Below are positions 26,483-35,641 of a stretch of 64,000 bases of DNA, one piece after another. The number at the start of each line of letters is the position of its first letter. The stretch's first letter is position 1. The notes below the pieces were generated by a model. The model did no database searches and was not told the origin of the DNA. It worked only from the letters and a program-made list of their open reading frames with translations. Source of the DNA: Planctomycetaceae bacterium (lineage in GTDB: Bacteria > Planctomycetota > Planctomycetia > Planctomycetales > Planctomycetaceae); the NCBI GenBank assembly GCA_029243145.1, contig JAQWSQ010000065.1, positions 1 to 64,000 of the forward strand. Direction: 5' to 3'. The position numbers and the translations under genes are program-made.

Positions 26483-27232
26483 ATGCCAACCCACTTCGTG
26501 AAACAATTCACCGACGCCGCACTCGATTTGGTGTATCCACCCTCCTGCGGACTGTGTCACGGCAGTCTCGATCATCATGATTCATCAGACCATCGGCTCC
26601 TTTGCGACGAATGTTTTCAAAAACTCGATCTCACAGAGGATCGAGGTTGCCCAAGTTGCGGAGCCAAACTGGGACCATTTGCACCACAGACCCCAAAATG
26701 TGTTCATTGTCGAAATGATCGTTTTGCATTTCGGGAGGTCGTCAGTCTGGGGAATTACCAGGTAGAGTTGAAGACGGTCTGCTTACAATGCAAAGAGGTC
26801 CACGCCCATCATCTCATGCAGCAATTCTGCGATTTTTTATTTCGTCGTCATCAGGATCTGTTCGAAAGCTGGAAGATCGACTGCGTCATCTGCGTCCCCC
26901 AACATTGGCGAAAACGATTCTGGGGATCGTACAATACTTCTGCCGAATTGGCTGAACGGATGGGTCAAAATCTCAACAAACCATTTTTGCGACAATTACT
27001 TTCAAAAAAACAACATACGAGCGATCAGGCACGACTGCTGCCTAGTCACCGGCGGGAAAACGTGAAAAACGCATTCGGAATCACCTCCGGTCGGCTGATT
27101 CAGGGGCGGCGTATCTTATTGATCGATGACGTATTGACGACCGGTTCTACTGCCGATGCGTGCGGACGTGTCTTGAAAAAAGCGGGGGCGGACGAGATAT
27201 TCGTCGCTGTTTTGGCTCGCGGGCTTGGCTAG
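26483..27232 (+). CDS. comF: ComF-family phosphoribosyltransferase-like protein
   Basis: A 249-residue ComF-type protein. The N-terminus has a four-plus-four Cys zinc region (CGLCHGSL, CDECF, CPSCG, CVHC), and the C-terminus has the PRPP-binding loop RILLIDDVLTTGSTADACG. ComF helps single-stranded DNA uptake during transformation; close homologues (GntX/YhgH) exist in non-competent bacteria, so competence cannot be assumed. The gap to the upstream dioxygenase is 32 bp and the DUF502 gene follows 66 bp later. Confidence 0.9.
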   Translation: MPTHFVKQFTDAALDLVYPPSCGLCHGSLDHHDSSDHRLLCDECFQKLDLTEDRGCPSCGAKLGPFAPQTPKCVHCRNDRFAFREVVSLGNYQVELKTVCLQCKEVHAHHLMQQFCDFLFRRHQDLFESWKIDCVICVPQHWRKRFWGSYNTSAELAERMGQNLNKPFLRQLLSKKQHTSDQARLLPSHRRENVKNAFGITSGRLIQGRRILLIDDVLTTGSTADACGRVLKKAGADEIFVAVLARGLG

Positions 27233-27298
27233 ACGTGAGTCGGACATATACTGGAAGAACCCGCTCTATTTGAGTTTCTACAACGACCGACTGTATCT

Positions 27299-28387
27299 AT
27301 GCCGAAAAAATCATCTCCGAAAAATTCATCAAAGCCCGATAGTTCCTCATCACCGAAGCGATCACACCCCTCACGCATTCTGCTACGGGGATTGGCGATT
27401 GCGCTTCCACCCATTCTGACAGTGGTCATTTTGATTTGGATTTTCGGCGCGATCAATCAATACATCATCCAACCGACAAGCACGGCGGTCCGCTACGGAT
27501 TCGCACAATTTATCGAGGATTCGGTCAAAGTCGAAACATTGACTCCTTGGGAGCGACTTCCTCCCCTCGAATACTGTCAAACCAATTACCGCATTACACC
27601 CGAATTTAAAAAGCGTCTCGAAACACAATTGCGGGCGACTGCCGAACAGCAAGGTAGTTCGCGTCTTTCCGTCAATGTCAAAACCGAATGGGTCTTGGCA
27701 GAATTGGAACAGGTTTATGTACCACTGGGATCACGCGCGGTTCCTTACATTGATTATAAGGAAGTCGCATCAAGTGTTCCGGCTGCCGACATGCCGGCAA
27801 CATCCATTGGTATCTATATGGATTTGGTGACCACACGATATTTTCAAAGCGTTTTTCATCTCTCCGCAGTGGCCGTCATTATTGCCGTCTTCCTACTGTA
27901 TTTCATCGGTCGAATAGTCACCGTGCAACTGGGGCAGTGGATGGTGATCGGTGTTGAAAACCGTGTGTTGGGGAAAGTTCCCGTGATCAGCAATGTTTAT
28001 TCCTCGGTCAAACAGGTCACCGATTTCTTCTTCACCGAACGAACGGTCTCTTACAATCAAGTTGTGGCCGTCCAATACCCCCGAGAAGGAATCTGGTCAC
28101 TCGGTTTTGTCACGGGTGAAGGGATGCGAGAAGTCTCTGAAGAACTGAATGAACCTCTGCTCGCTTTACTCATGCCGACTTCTCCGATGCCAATGACCGG
28201 GTTTACGATCATGGTTCCTAAAAGCGAGTGTATCGAACTCGATCTCACGATCGATCAAGCCTTTCAATATTGCCTGTCGTGCGGCGTACTGGTCCCACCT
28301 CAACAGAAAATTTCCAGCGGCACTCTCACCGCAGCCGTGCAGGAAAAACTTGAGAATGTCGAAGAGACTACGGAGGAAACACCATGA
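27299..28387 (+). CDS. DUF502-family membrane protein
   Basis: A 362-residue inner-membrane protein. The N-terminus is Lys/Ser-rich and cytoplasmic, then a hydrophobic segment (LAIALPPILTVVILIWIFG) at about residues 30-50. After a roughly 130-residue loop comes a second span (AVIIAVFLLYFIGRIV) and the DUF502 region with VPVISNVYSSVKQVTDFF and the TGFTIMVPKSECIELDL stretch. DUF502 proteins are widespread and poorly characterised. The large loop between the spans is longer than in standard members. Its stop overlaps the hemC start by four bases, so the two are cotranslated. Confidence 0.85.
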   Translation: MPKKSSPKNSSKPDSSSSPKRSHPSRILLRGLAIALPPILTVVILIWIFGAINQYIIQPTSTAVRYGFAQFIEDSVKVETLTPWERLPPLEYCQTNYRITPEFKKRLETQLRATAEQQGSSRLSVNVKTEWVLAELEQVYVPLGSRAVPYIDYKEVASSVPAADMPATSIGIYMDLVTTRYFQSVFHLSAVAVIIAVFLLYFIGRIVTVQLGQWMVIGVENRVLGKVPVISNVYSSVKQVTDFFFTERTVSYNQVVAVQYPREGIWSLGFVTGEGMREVSEELNEPLLALLMPTSPMPMTGFTIMVPKSECIELDLTIDQAFQYCLSCGVLVPPQQKISSGTLTAAVQEKLENVEETTEETP

Positions 28388-29316
28388 ACGTCGTGCCTCT
28401 CCGAATCGCCACTCGCGCCAGTCGATTGGCATTGTGGCAAGCCAATCATGTGGCCGCATTGCTGCGCGAAGCTCTCCCCGAAATGGAAGTCGAATTGGTG
28501 GAAATTTCGACACAGGGGGATCGTGATCGGACCGAACCACTACGTCAATTTGGCGGGCTGGGTGTCTTCACCAGTGAAGTACAAGCAGCCTTGCTCGATG
28601 GCCGAGCCGATATTGCCGTTCATAGTCTGAAAGATCTACCAACTGCCGCACATGAGAAGCTCTCTTTAGCAGCGGTCCCGCAACGCGAATCGGTTTACGA
28701 TGCTCTCGTTTTCGGGGAAAACTGCGAATTTCAGACGCTGGAAGACCTTCCTGAAGGTGCAAAAGTTGGCACCGGTTCTCCTCGTCGCCAAGCACAACTG
28801 TTACACGTTCGTCCCGATTTAGAACTGGCAGAAATTCGGGGCAACGTCGAAACACGCCTGCGTAAAGTCGATGAGGGGGAATACGACGCTATCGTTTTAG
28901 CAGAAGCCGGTTTGAAACGCCTGGAACTGGAAAACCGTATTTCCCTGCGATTATCGCCTCCTCAGATGTTTCCTGCTGTTTCTCAAGGAGCGTTGGGGCT
29001 CGAGTGCCGTGCTGATGACGAACGCTCTCTCACTGCACTCGGATTTCTGAACGATCCGACCAGCCACTTGTGCGTATTGGCCGAGCGAGCTTTGCTTTCC
29101 ACCTTGCGAGCCGGGTGTCACGCTCCCTTAGGCGCTTTCAGCGCCGTGAAGAGAGACGAATTGAGCTTGAGCGGTGTCGTTCTCAGCTTGGATGGTAGCC
29201 AACGTATTGATGCCGAAATCACCGGTGAGCTATCGATGGGAAGTACTTTGGGTGAACGGTTGGCAGAATTGCTGAAGGAGCAAGGCGCTGCCGCGTTACT
29301 TTCTCACGAATCCTAA
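28384..29316 (+). CDS. hemC: Porphobilinogen deaminase (hydroxymethylbilane synthase)
   Basis: A 310-residue HemC, which joins four porphobilinogen molecules into hydroxymethylbilane in tetrapyrrole synthesis. The domain-1 start (LRIATRASRLALWQA), the GDRDRTEPLRQFGGLGVF loop, HSLKDLPT, the GSPRRQAQL turn and the dipyrromethane-attachment Cys in RAGCHAPLGAF (about residue 245) are all present. Length is normal. It overlaps the DUF502 gene by four bases (ATGA) and is followed by a terminator shared in position with the convergent secretin gene. Confidence 0.96.
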   Translation: MNVVPLRIATRASRLALWQANHVAALLREALPEMEVELVEISTQGDRDRTEPLRQFGGLGVFTSEVQAALLDGRADIAVHSLKDLPTAAHEKLSLAAVPQRESVYDALVFGENCEFQTLEDLPEGAKVGTGSPRRQAQLLHVRPDLELAEIRGNVETRLRKVDEGEYDAIVLAEAGLKRLELENRISLRLSPPQMFPAVSQGALGLECRADDERSLTALGFLNDPTSHLCVLAERALLSTLRAGCHAPLGAFSAVKRDELSLSGVVLSLDGSQRIDAEITGELSMGSTLGERLAELLKEQGAAALLSHES

Positions 29317-29361
29317 GTTCTCACTTGTTGATAAACATCTAATAACTCTGCGCGCAAAAAA

Positions 29362-29395
29362 GGGCCGCCACGATTCCCGCAATTCGTGACGGCCC
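29362..29395 (-). terminator. Intrinsic terminator between hemC and the secretin gene
   Basis: gggccgccacga (29362-29373) pairs with tcgtgacggccc (29384-29395) with one mismatch around a ten-base loop. On the minus strand the stem is followed by six Ts (29356-29361), fitting termination of the secretin gene, whose stop is about 30 bp away. On the plus strand no T-run follows, so hemC stops here only weakly if at all. Confidence 0.85.
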
Positions 29396-29425
29396 GGACC
29401 CAGAGACTCCGAAAGGAGGAGAATC

Positions 29426-32400
29426 TTAAGATTGAGGAATACCGAGGAGCATTTCCTCTTCTTCCTGGATAATGATGCGTGGTGTCACCATCAACATCCG
29501 ACTTCTTGCAGTACGACCCACACCAGTGTTCTTGAACAAACGACTTAGATAAGGCATCTTGTTCAAGATTGGCACACCGGCCATGTTTCGTCCTTCGGAG
29601 AGAGTTTTCACACCCCCCAGTAAGACTGTGCCACCATCCGGTACGCTGACAGTGGTTTGTACTGTCACGATTGCAGTCACTGGTTGTTGGATGGTCAAAT
29701 TAGCTGAGTCATCATCATCATCCCCACCACCACCATTATTATTACCACCATTATTATTATTTTGACCACCAAGGTTACCAACCGCTCCACCGGGAATCGA
29801 GAACGTCTCAACAGAGGTAATGGCGGTGAAGTTTGGAGAAACAGAAAGGCGGACATAGCGGCGATCAGCAGAAATCACTGCGGCAACCCCCATGAAGACT
29901 CCTTCAGGAATCTGTGAGATGATCGGCTCAAAACCAACCGAACCAACACTGACCACTGGGCGGAACCCGGTCACAAAGGGACGTACGGAGAAGTCACCCA
30001 CAAAGGCTGACTGCCCATTGAACAGAGTCACTTTCGGAGCGAACATGATGTTCGATCTTGAATCGCCCTGTGCCGCATTGATAAAGAAGAAGGCTTCAAT
30101 ATCACTCAAAATTGCGAATCCCATTGATGCACCGGCAGAGAGGTCGGTATTCACAAACTCAGGAATGCCCAGATCGAACGATCCCTGGCGAAATCCAATA
30201 TCTAGATCATCAGTGAAGTTCTGGTTTGCATCTTGCAATCCGACGATCGACGTCTTCTTCCAGTTATCGAGGTTTGGCAAAAGGTTCGGTTGAGGATCAA
30301 ACCCGCCGCCAGTAGCGCCATCGTCATCGTCATCAACGGGGAGACCGGGAGATCCGAAGGGTGGGGCACCGGCAGTATCATTGCTGATAGAATCCTGAAC
30401 ATTGAAGTCGAAGTCGACACCAATTCGTTCGAAGAACTCGTCAGCGACTGTGATAAACCGCACTTCAATCGTCACCTGCAAGTCTTGCAGACGACGCAAC
30501 TGTCCCAGCAAGTCGGCCACTTCATCGTGAACCTGTTGTGTCTGACGAATGACCAAAGAGAGTGTCGTTTCGTTTGACATCAAGGAACCGCTACCGTTTA
30601 GTTCGGCCCAAGTATCTGGCTCAACTGTGGTTGTGATTAAATCACTTAGTTCATTGAAGTTCACTGTTGTGCTTCGTTGACTGGTCCCACCTGTGGTGGG
30701 CGTTCCACCGAAGGGGGTTGCCCCTTGGCCAAACGTTCCATTGTCGGGAACTTGCATCAACCCTGGGACTATTCCCAGATTGAGGCCGTTTCCTGCTCCG
30801 GGGTCCATCACAGTCCCGCCAAGTCCACCACTCGTAAGGTCTGGAATATAAGGCCCCATCATACCCACGTTAGGCTGGAAGTTACTCAAAGGAACCACCA
30901 AGTCGGCAACAGGATAGGATCGTGTGATCAATTTTCCTTGCTGACGAAGTTGGTTGGTAATTTTCAGCACTTCGTCCTCGATGACGTAACCGAGTTCGAG
31001 TGGTTTGAGCATCAGGTTCAAGGCTGATTTCAGCATGATCCCATCGACATCAATCGAAACCGACGTGCTCGCTTCTATACCCACTTCAGACAAAGCGGGA
31101 CCATCGACATAAACCGTGATGCCCACCAGATTGGCGATGTGCTTCATGACGTCTGTCAGTGGTGCGTTGTCGAAGTGCAGAGAGATTTGTCGAGACAATG
31201 ATTGCTCGATTTTCTTCTCCACGTCCGTGCGAACCTTGTTATCAGGACCACCAAATTGTTCTCGTCGAGCACTCAATTCCTGCCAATCTTTTGCGTCCAT
31301 ATAGGCGATGGGATCAGTGTGAACCGGATTCAGAGCAGAGAGTTCAACATCATTGAGAACGTCGATGAAGTTCTGCTCTTTATCGTCTTTAAGTTGATTA
31401 TTGAAAGCGATTCGACGTGCGAATTTCGACTTCCATTCCATCACTACGGTCACCGGGTTCTCGGGATCGAGTTCCACGGCTTGTTTCGCGATGACTTCCG
31501 CTTCGGAGTAACGTCGTTGGTCCATCAAAGTGTTAAACTCATCGACCAAACTGGCGAGTTCCTGTTCCACGCGAATCTGCGTTTGGATATTCGATTCGAC
31601 AATCGATAGGGTCTCGGCATTCCGACGTTTCAAATCCAACAAAGGAGCCTGTTGCTCTTTGTAAGCGTTGACCGACGTTTGCGTACGGCGAATACTGTTA
31701 ATCAAGTTCTTGGAGGCTTCGTCTCCCACCGTGGAGTTTTCCACGCTGGCAAGTGCCTGGTCAAGAACAGTCAGAGCTTGTTCAGGATTTTTCTCTCGCA
31801 GACGTTCTGCTTTGAAAATCGAATTCATCACGTCGGAACGCAGGCGATCATAAGCGATGGCTCGTTGTTGATCGACGAGATCCAGTTGCTCAGGAGCGGC
31901 TGAGTCGTAGCTGTTTCCAGCCGTCAACTGCAAACCTTGTTGTCCGGTCGGTGCCAACTCTCTCAGGAAGTCCTGAAGTTGTTGACGGCGACGTGGATCG
32001 AGTTGTTCCTGTTGACGATAAGCCGTCAGGAACGCATCACGTGCAGCAGCCATGTTGCCGTTCGTCATCTGTGACAAGCCCGCTTCAAACATCTGGTCGG
32101 CTGTCATCGATGCTGGATAAACGGGTGAGACGTTAGCAGCCGTCATTGCGGAAGGCGATGAGGGTTGCGAGGTCGTTCCCGCAGTTGGCCGATAAGCCGC
32201 CGGATTCACTGGCCCACCAAACGGATTGCTCGTCACTTCGGCAAGATCGCGAAGCACCAATTCCGGGCGGTCATCGACCGGTCCGTATGTGGCATTCAGT
32301 TGATCAGCCATCAGAGCTTTTTGCTTGGCAGTATCAAATTGTCCCGTACGCAGAGCCATTCGAGCTTCGCGAACGAGCTGAGAGGCCTGATTAGCGGATG

Positions 32401-33706
32401 TCATATTAGAAGAGGCAGCAGGAGGTGCAAAAGCAGCAGTTTGTGCAATGTTCGGCTTGTTGGGCGTAGCCGTCGATTGCATACTCTCAATCTCAGACAT
32501 CACCTGTTGTGGTGTGTCTTCGAAGAGCTTGAAAGCAACATTCATCTGACTCGCCGCGGAGGCTTTCGCCCAGGCTTCGTCGATGCGTCCTGATTTCAAA
32601 GCGATTCGAGCTTGAGAGACCAGTTCGCGAGCGCGACCGGCTTCTCCATTGGTTGATGCAAACGGTTGTGCAACCGGTTGGGCAGCACCCGCAATATTTG
32701 CGGTGGGTGCTGAGGAATCACCTGCCATGGCGATCTGCAAGTCTTGCAGAACCGTTTCGGGGCGATCTTCCAGCAGTGTGTATGCCACATTCAGTTGTTG
32801 TGCAGCAGACGCTTTCTGATAAGCATCATCATACTTACCAGCCAACAATGATTGGCGAGCTTGTTTGACGAGACCTTGTGCAATTTGCTTCTCAGAAGAA
32901 CCTGACGGAGTCGATGCCGGTTGAGTGGCAGCCAGACGAGTCAAATCTTCCAAAAGAAGTTCTGGGTTATCGTCGAACAAACCGTAGGTGATGTTGAAGC
33001 CTTGAGCTTTCAACGCTTTTTCACGTGCGGAAGTCAGACGACCAGCACTCATGTCGGCACGTGCTTCACGCAACAGTCCGAGTGCCTGATCTTTCACAGT
33101 ACCGGAATTTACGGGAGCCGTGTTGGCGCCGGTTTGTTGAATTCTGGTGTTTTCGCTGGGGAACGATTGTCCCTGAGCGGTCACCACTGTGTTTTGTTGA
33201 GGAGTGTTCTGTTGAGGAGCGAAAGTCAGTCCGCCGGTGCGTCGTTCGATTTCACTCAAAACGAGTTGAGGGTTGTCCTCAAACACGGCGTACTTGGCAT
33301 TCAACTGCTGAGCTTCCATGGCCTTTTGACGGGCAATGTCGAAGCGATTGGCTTGCAATTCCTTGCGTGCCGTCTTCAGAAGTTGAATCGCACTTCTTTT
33401 GTTGGGGGTGTCGAAGGGAACCGGTCCGTTCGTGCCGCCAAATTGGCTACCACCCTGATCGGGTGATTGTCCACGAACAATCGGTCGCTCGGTTGCAGGT
33501 CGAACTGAATTCGATGAGTAACCGGTAACAGGAGCATGTCCTATGACCGAACGGTTTGTCGAGAGAGACGGAGAGGTCCCCGCATTCTCAACACCAGCGA
33601 CCGCTTGAGAGGGTGAGTCACCGATATTGGTGATCCACAACCCCGCAGCAATCAGCGTGGTACAGGCGATCATTCCATATGCTTTGCCCAACGTACTGTC
33701 CTCCAA
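29426..33706 (-). CDS. Giant secretin with five N-terminal repeats
   Basis: A 1426-residue GspD/PulD-superfamily outer-membrane channel protein, about twice the usual length. Near the N-terminus one hydrophobic segment (MIACTTLIAAGLWITNIG) may be a signal or anchor. Residues about 107-157, 208-258, 277-328, 360-410 and 440-490 are five copies of a roughly 50-residue helical unit (for example ARQSLLAGKYDDAYQKAS), linked by Gln/Pro/Ser/Thr-rich spacers. A helical region follows, then an N-domain (SLHFDNAPLTDVMKHIANLV), then the secretin core ending in GRNMAGVPILNKMPYLSRL at about 1380. Two acidic/Asn/Gly runs interrupt loops. No type II or IV pilus genes adjoin it, so the partner apparatus is unknown. 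Confidence 0.9.
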   Translation of the reverse strand: MEDSTLGKAYGMIACTTLIAAGLWITNIGDSPSQAVAGVENAGTSPSLSTNRSVIGHAPVTGYSSNSVRPATERPIVRGQSPDQGGSQFGGTNGPVPFDTPNKRSAIQLLKTARKELQANRFDIARQKAMEAQQLNAKYAVFEDNPQLVLSEIERRTGGLTFAPQQNTPQQNTVVTAQGQSFPSENTRIQQTGANTAPVNSGTVKDQALGLLREARADMSAGRLTSAREKALKAQGFNITYGLFDDNPELLLEDLTRLAATQPASTPSGSSEKQIAQGLVKQARQSLLAGKYDDAYQKASAAQQLNVAYTLLEDRPETVLQDLQIAMAGDSSAPTANIAGAAQPVAQPFASTNGEAGRARELVSQARIALKSGRIDEAWAKASAASQMNVAFKLFEDTPQQVMSEIESMQSTATPNKPNIAQTAAFAPPAASSNMTSANQASQLVREARMALRTGQFDTAKQKALMADQLNATYGPVDDRPELVLRDLAEVTSNPFGGPVNPAAYRPTAGTTSQPSSPSAMTAANVSPVYPASMTADQMFEAGLSQMTNGNMAAARDAFLTAYRQQEQLDPRRRQQLQDFLRELAPTGQQGLQLTAGNSYDSAAPEQLDLVDQQRAIAYDRLRSDVMNSIFKAERLREKNPEQALTVLDQALASVENSTVGDEASKNLINSIRRTQTSVNAYKEQQAPLLDLKRRNAETLSIVESNIQTQIRVEQELASLVDEFNTLMDQRRYSEAEVIAKQAVELDPENPVTVVMEWKSKFARRIAFNNQLKDDKEQNFIDVLNDVELSALNPVHTDPIAYMDAKDWQELSARREQFGGPDNKVRTDVEKKIEQSLSRQISLHFDNAPLTDVMKHIANLVGITVYVDGPALSEVGIEASTSVSIDVDGIMLKSALNLMLKPLELGYVIEDEVLKITNQLRQQGKLITRSYPVADLVVPLSNFQPNVGMMGPYIPDLTSGGLGGTVMDPGAGNGLNLGIVPGLMQVPDNGTFGQGATPFGGTPTTGGTSQRSTTVNFNELSDLITTTVEPDTWAELNGSGSLMSNETTLSLVIRQTQQVHDEVADLLGQLRRLQDLQVTIEVRFITVADEFFERIGVDFDFNVQDSISNDTAGAPPFGSPGLPVDDDDDGATGGGFDPQPNLLPNLDNWKKTSIVGLQDANQNFTDDLDIGFRQGSFDLGIPEFVNTDLSAGASMGFAILSDIEAFFFINAAQGDSRSNIMFAPKVTLFNGQSAFVGDFSVRPFVTGFRPVVSVGSVGFEPIISQIPEGVFMGVAAVISADRRYVRLSVSPNFTAITSVETFSIPGGAVGNLGGQNNNNGGNNNGGGGDDDDDSANLTIQQPVTAIVTVQTTVSVPDGGTVLLGGVKTLSEGRNMAGVPILNKMPYLSRLFKNTGVGRTARSRMLMVTPRIIIQEEEEMLLGIPQS
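29708..29769 (-). repeat. Trinucleotide repeat tract inside the secretin core
   Basis: On the plus strand the DNA is a run of atc/cca/att triplets; read as the minus-strand protein it gives an Asn-rich, then Gly, then Asp tract. It lies in a loop of the C-terminal secretin domain. Triplet runs like this can change length by replication slippage without breaking the frame, so the loop length may vary between strains. A shorter Asp run occurs near 30320. Confidence 0.7.
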
Positions 33707-34072
33707 TTCAGACCAGAGAGTGTCTTAGTTAAAAAAACTCTGAGACATTCGACAGACGACCTTAAGTTGGTCTACCGAGAGAGAACTCGCGGGGTTCCAG
33801 TTAAGCGACGTCGTGCGACTGTCGGTTGTAATTCAAATTTTGAAAATGGTGTTTTCGGCAGGCTTGCCGACAGGTGTGATGTTCGTTGTTCGAGTCACTT
33901 CAAAGTTGCGTCCAACGAACTGTAGTTTGTGTGATCGGAATCGATCGTGTGATATGTGTTGTGAGAGGTAAATATTGAATCCCCGAATATGGGTCAAGGG
34001 GAGGATTCGGAATTTTTGGGGAGTTTTTTGGGGATTGTAGTTTTTGTATTTGGACGGCAAGAACTGCCGATT
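33707..34072. promoter_or_regulatory. Upstream region of the secretin gene
   Basis: A 366-bp gap between the SurA-like gene and the secretin gene, both minus-strand. No credible gene; short overlapping open frames have no protein features. The secretin promoter is expected here but no confident -35/-10 pair was identified. I see no strong terminator behind the SurA-like gene either. Confidence 0.4.
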
Positions 34073-35548
34073 TTACTCGAAAGGATTGTCTTCGGTGAGT
34101 GATTGGAAGACATCCCCTTCTTCCTCTTGAGCCCAAATCGGCTCATCATCAAAGAAAGGAGATTCACGCACGACTGATTGAGCAGGAGCTGATTGAGGTT
34201 TGGCTTCTTGCCCATAGGAGACTTGAGAGAATGGTGATTGATCGAGCGGTGATTGATCTAATGGTGTTTGCCCAGGTGCTGATCGCAATTGAGGAGCCTG
34301 CCCCACTGGCGATGCTTGACGAGGAGTTTGCCGTTGTGGTGTTTGTGTGATTGCCGGTGCGGAATCTTGTGGTTCGTCAAAGATCGTTTGAATCACAGAT
34401 TGCTCGCGGAGTTCTGTCATCACACGATCCGTGGCCGTCTCCTGAAATTGTTTTCTCAAATCATCTTTGATGGATTCTTGAACTTCATCAAAGGGAATAT
34501 GATGATCTCGTTCCCGTTCCAGCACACGTACGATTTGAACTCCCGTCTCGCTGACGAAGACATCGCTGATCTGCCCGACGGGCATCGTGAACAGCGATTC
34601 TTCCAATGCCTGGTCGGCAAGACTGCCACGTTGCATCCAATCCCAGTAGCCACCCTTCGCGGCGCCCGGACCATCGGAATAGGTTTTTGCGATCTCAGAG
34701 AAATCGACGCCGCGACGCAGATCACCGGCCGCTTTGGTCAGTTTTTGGATGGCTCCCTGCTTACCACCGTTTTCGCCATAGGAAATCATGATTTGTTGCC
34801 AGCGGAGTTTCGCCGGGCGGAAGAAGTCATCCTGCTTCCGTTTGTTGTATTCGGCGAGTAGATCTTGACGAGTGGGTTGGGGAGGTGATCCTGCTTTCGT
34901 TTTCAAAAACTCCGCCGCCATCACGCGATTTCCAAAGGCTCGTTCGAGAGATGCGAGAGACGAACTTTTCTTTTGCAGTTCCACTTCCAGCTCATAATCA
35001 GTATTCACTTGGAATTGATTTTTGAGTTTTTCAATTTCGTCATTGAACAAGGTCGAAATTGCGTTCTCTAGCGTTTCCTGTTGCGGTTTTTTCAAAGTTG
35101 ATTTGAAACCCTGAATCAACAAGCGATTATCAATTTGAATGGGCAAGTCGCGTTCGACCAAACCCCGACGTAGCTCATTGAACTGTGCTGGCGGAACCTG
35201 ACTTTTCAGCTCTTTCAATTTGTCGGTGTAGGGTTCCAGAATTTCTGAGGCCAGAATTGATTCGCCGTTAACATAAGCAACGATCTTGGAATCATTAAAT
35301 TTTTCTCGGCCAGTATTCACGCTGGTGCTGACAAACTGATGATCGCCGGTCGAACCTTCGTCATCATCGGCTAAACCTGTGAGCGGTAACGAAGAGGGCG
35401 CATCGTTGTTAAAGCTGTATCTCGGTGGTGGCGGACCAACAACCGGAATCGCATCTTTCGGTTTTCGCAATTGACACCCGGCCAACATCAATCCCAAAAG
35501 GATGTGCAGCATGAATGTTTGATTGGTCCTGTTAAGTTTGAACACCAT
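34073..35548 (-). CDS. SurA/PpiC-like peptidyl-prolyl isomerase lipoprotein
   Basis: A 491-residue predicted lipoprotein (lipobox MLAGC, Cys about residue 25). The central helical part resembles the SurA N-domain. A parvulin (PpiC) domain spans about residues 240-345, seen in KLRWQQIMISYGENGG, ARTY-like SEIAKTYSDGPGAAKGGYWDW and GVQIVRVLERERDHHIPF. It should help fold exported or outer-membrane proteins. The C-terminal 90 residues are low-complexity with Gln/Pro/Ser repeats (QTPLDQSPLDQSPFSQ). The gene follows mfd by 93 bp on the same strand and precedes the secretin gene; a chaperone role for that secretin is a reasonable guess. Confidence 0.88.
   Translation of the reverse strand: MVFKLNRTNQTFMLHILLGLMLAGCQLRKPKDAIPVVGPPPPRYSFNNDAPSSLPLTGLADDDEGSTGDHQFVSTSVNTGREKFNDSKIVAYVNGESILASEILEPYTDKLKELKSQVPPAQFNELRRGLVERDLPIQIDNRLLIQGFKSTLKKPQQETLENAISTLFNDEIEKLKNQFQVNTDYELEVELQKKSSSLASLERAFGNRVMAAEFLKTKAGSPPQPTRQDLLAEYNKRKQDDFFRPAKLRWQQIMISYGENGGKQGAIQKLTKAAGDLRRGVDFSEIAKTYSDGPGAAKGGYWDWMQRGSLADQALEESLFTMPVGQISDVFVSETGVQIVRVLERERDHHIPFDEVQESIKDDLRKQFQETATDRVMTELREQSVIQTIFDEPQDSAPAITQTPQRQTPRQASPVGQAPQLRSAPGQTPLDQSPLDQSPFSQVSYGQEAKPQSAPAQSVVRESPFFDDEPIWAQEEEGDVFQSLTEDNPFE
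34232..34276. repeat. Tandem 15-bp repeats in the SurA-like gene tail
   Basis: Three imperfect 15-bp units beginning ggtgattgatc / ggtgattgatc / ggtgtttgccc lie side by side and encode the repeated Gln-Ser-Pro-Leu-Asp-type pentapeptides. As multiples of three bases they can expand or shrink without a frameshift. Confidence 0.6.
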
Positions 35549-35641
35549 CCGTGGTGACTTTCAGGTAGGCCCGTTTGTAACGGTCAATAATGAGGCATGT
35601 TGATCGGACTGCGACTGAGTCCATGGGAATGGAGCCGAATC

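Noticed and set aside
33833-34136. Short open frames in the secretin upstream region
   Set aside because: Composition is random-looking, and they overlap the SurA-like gene end and the expected promoter region.
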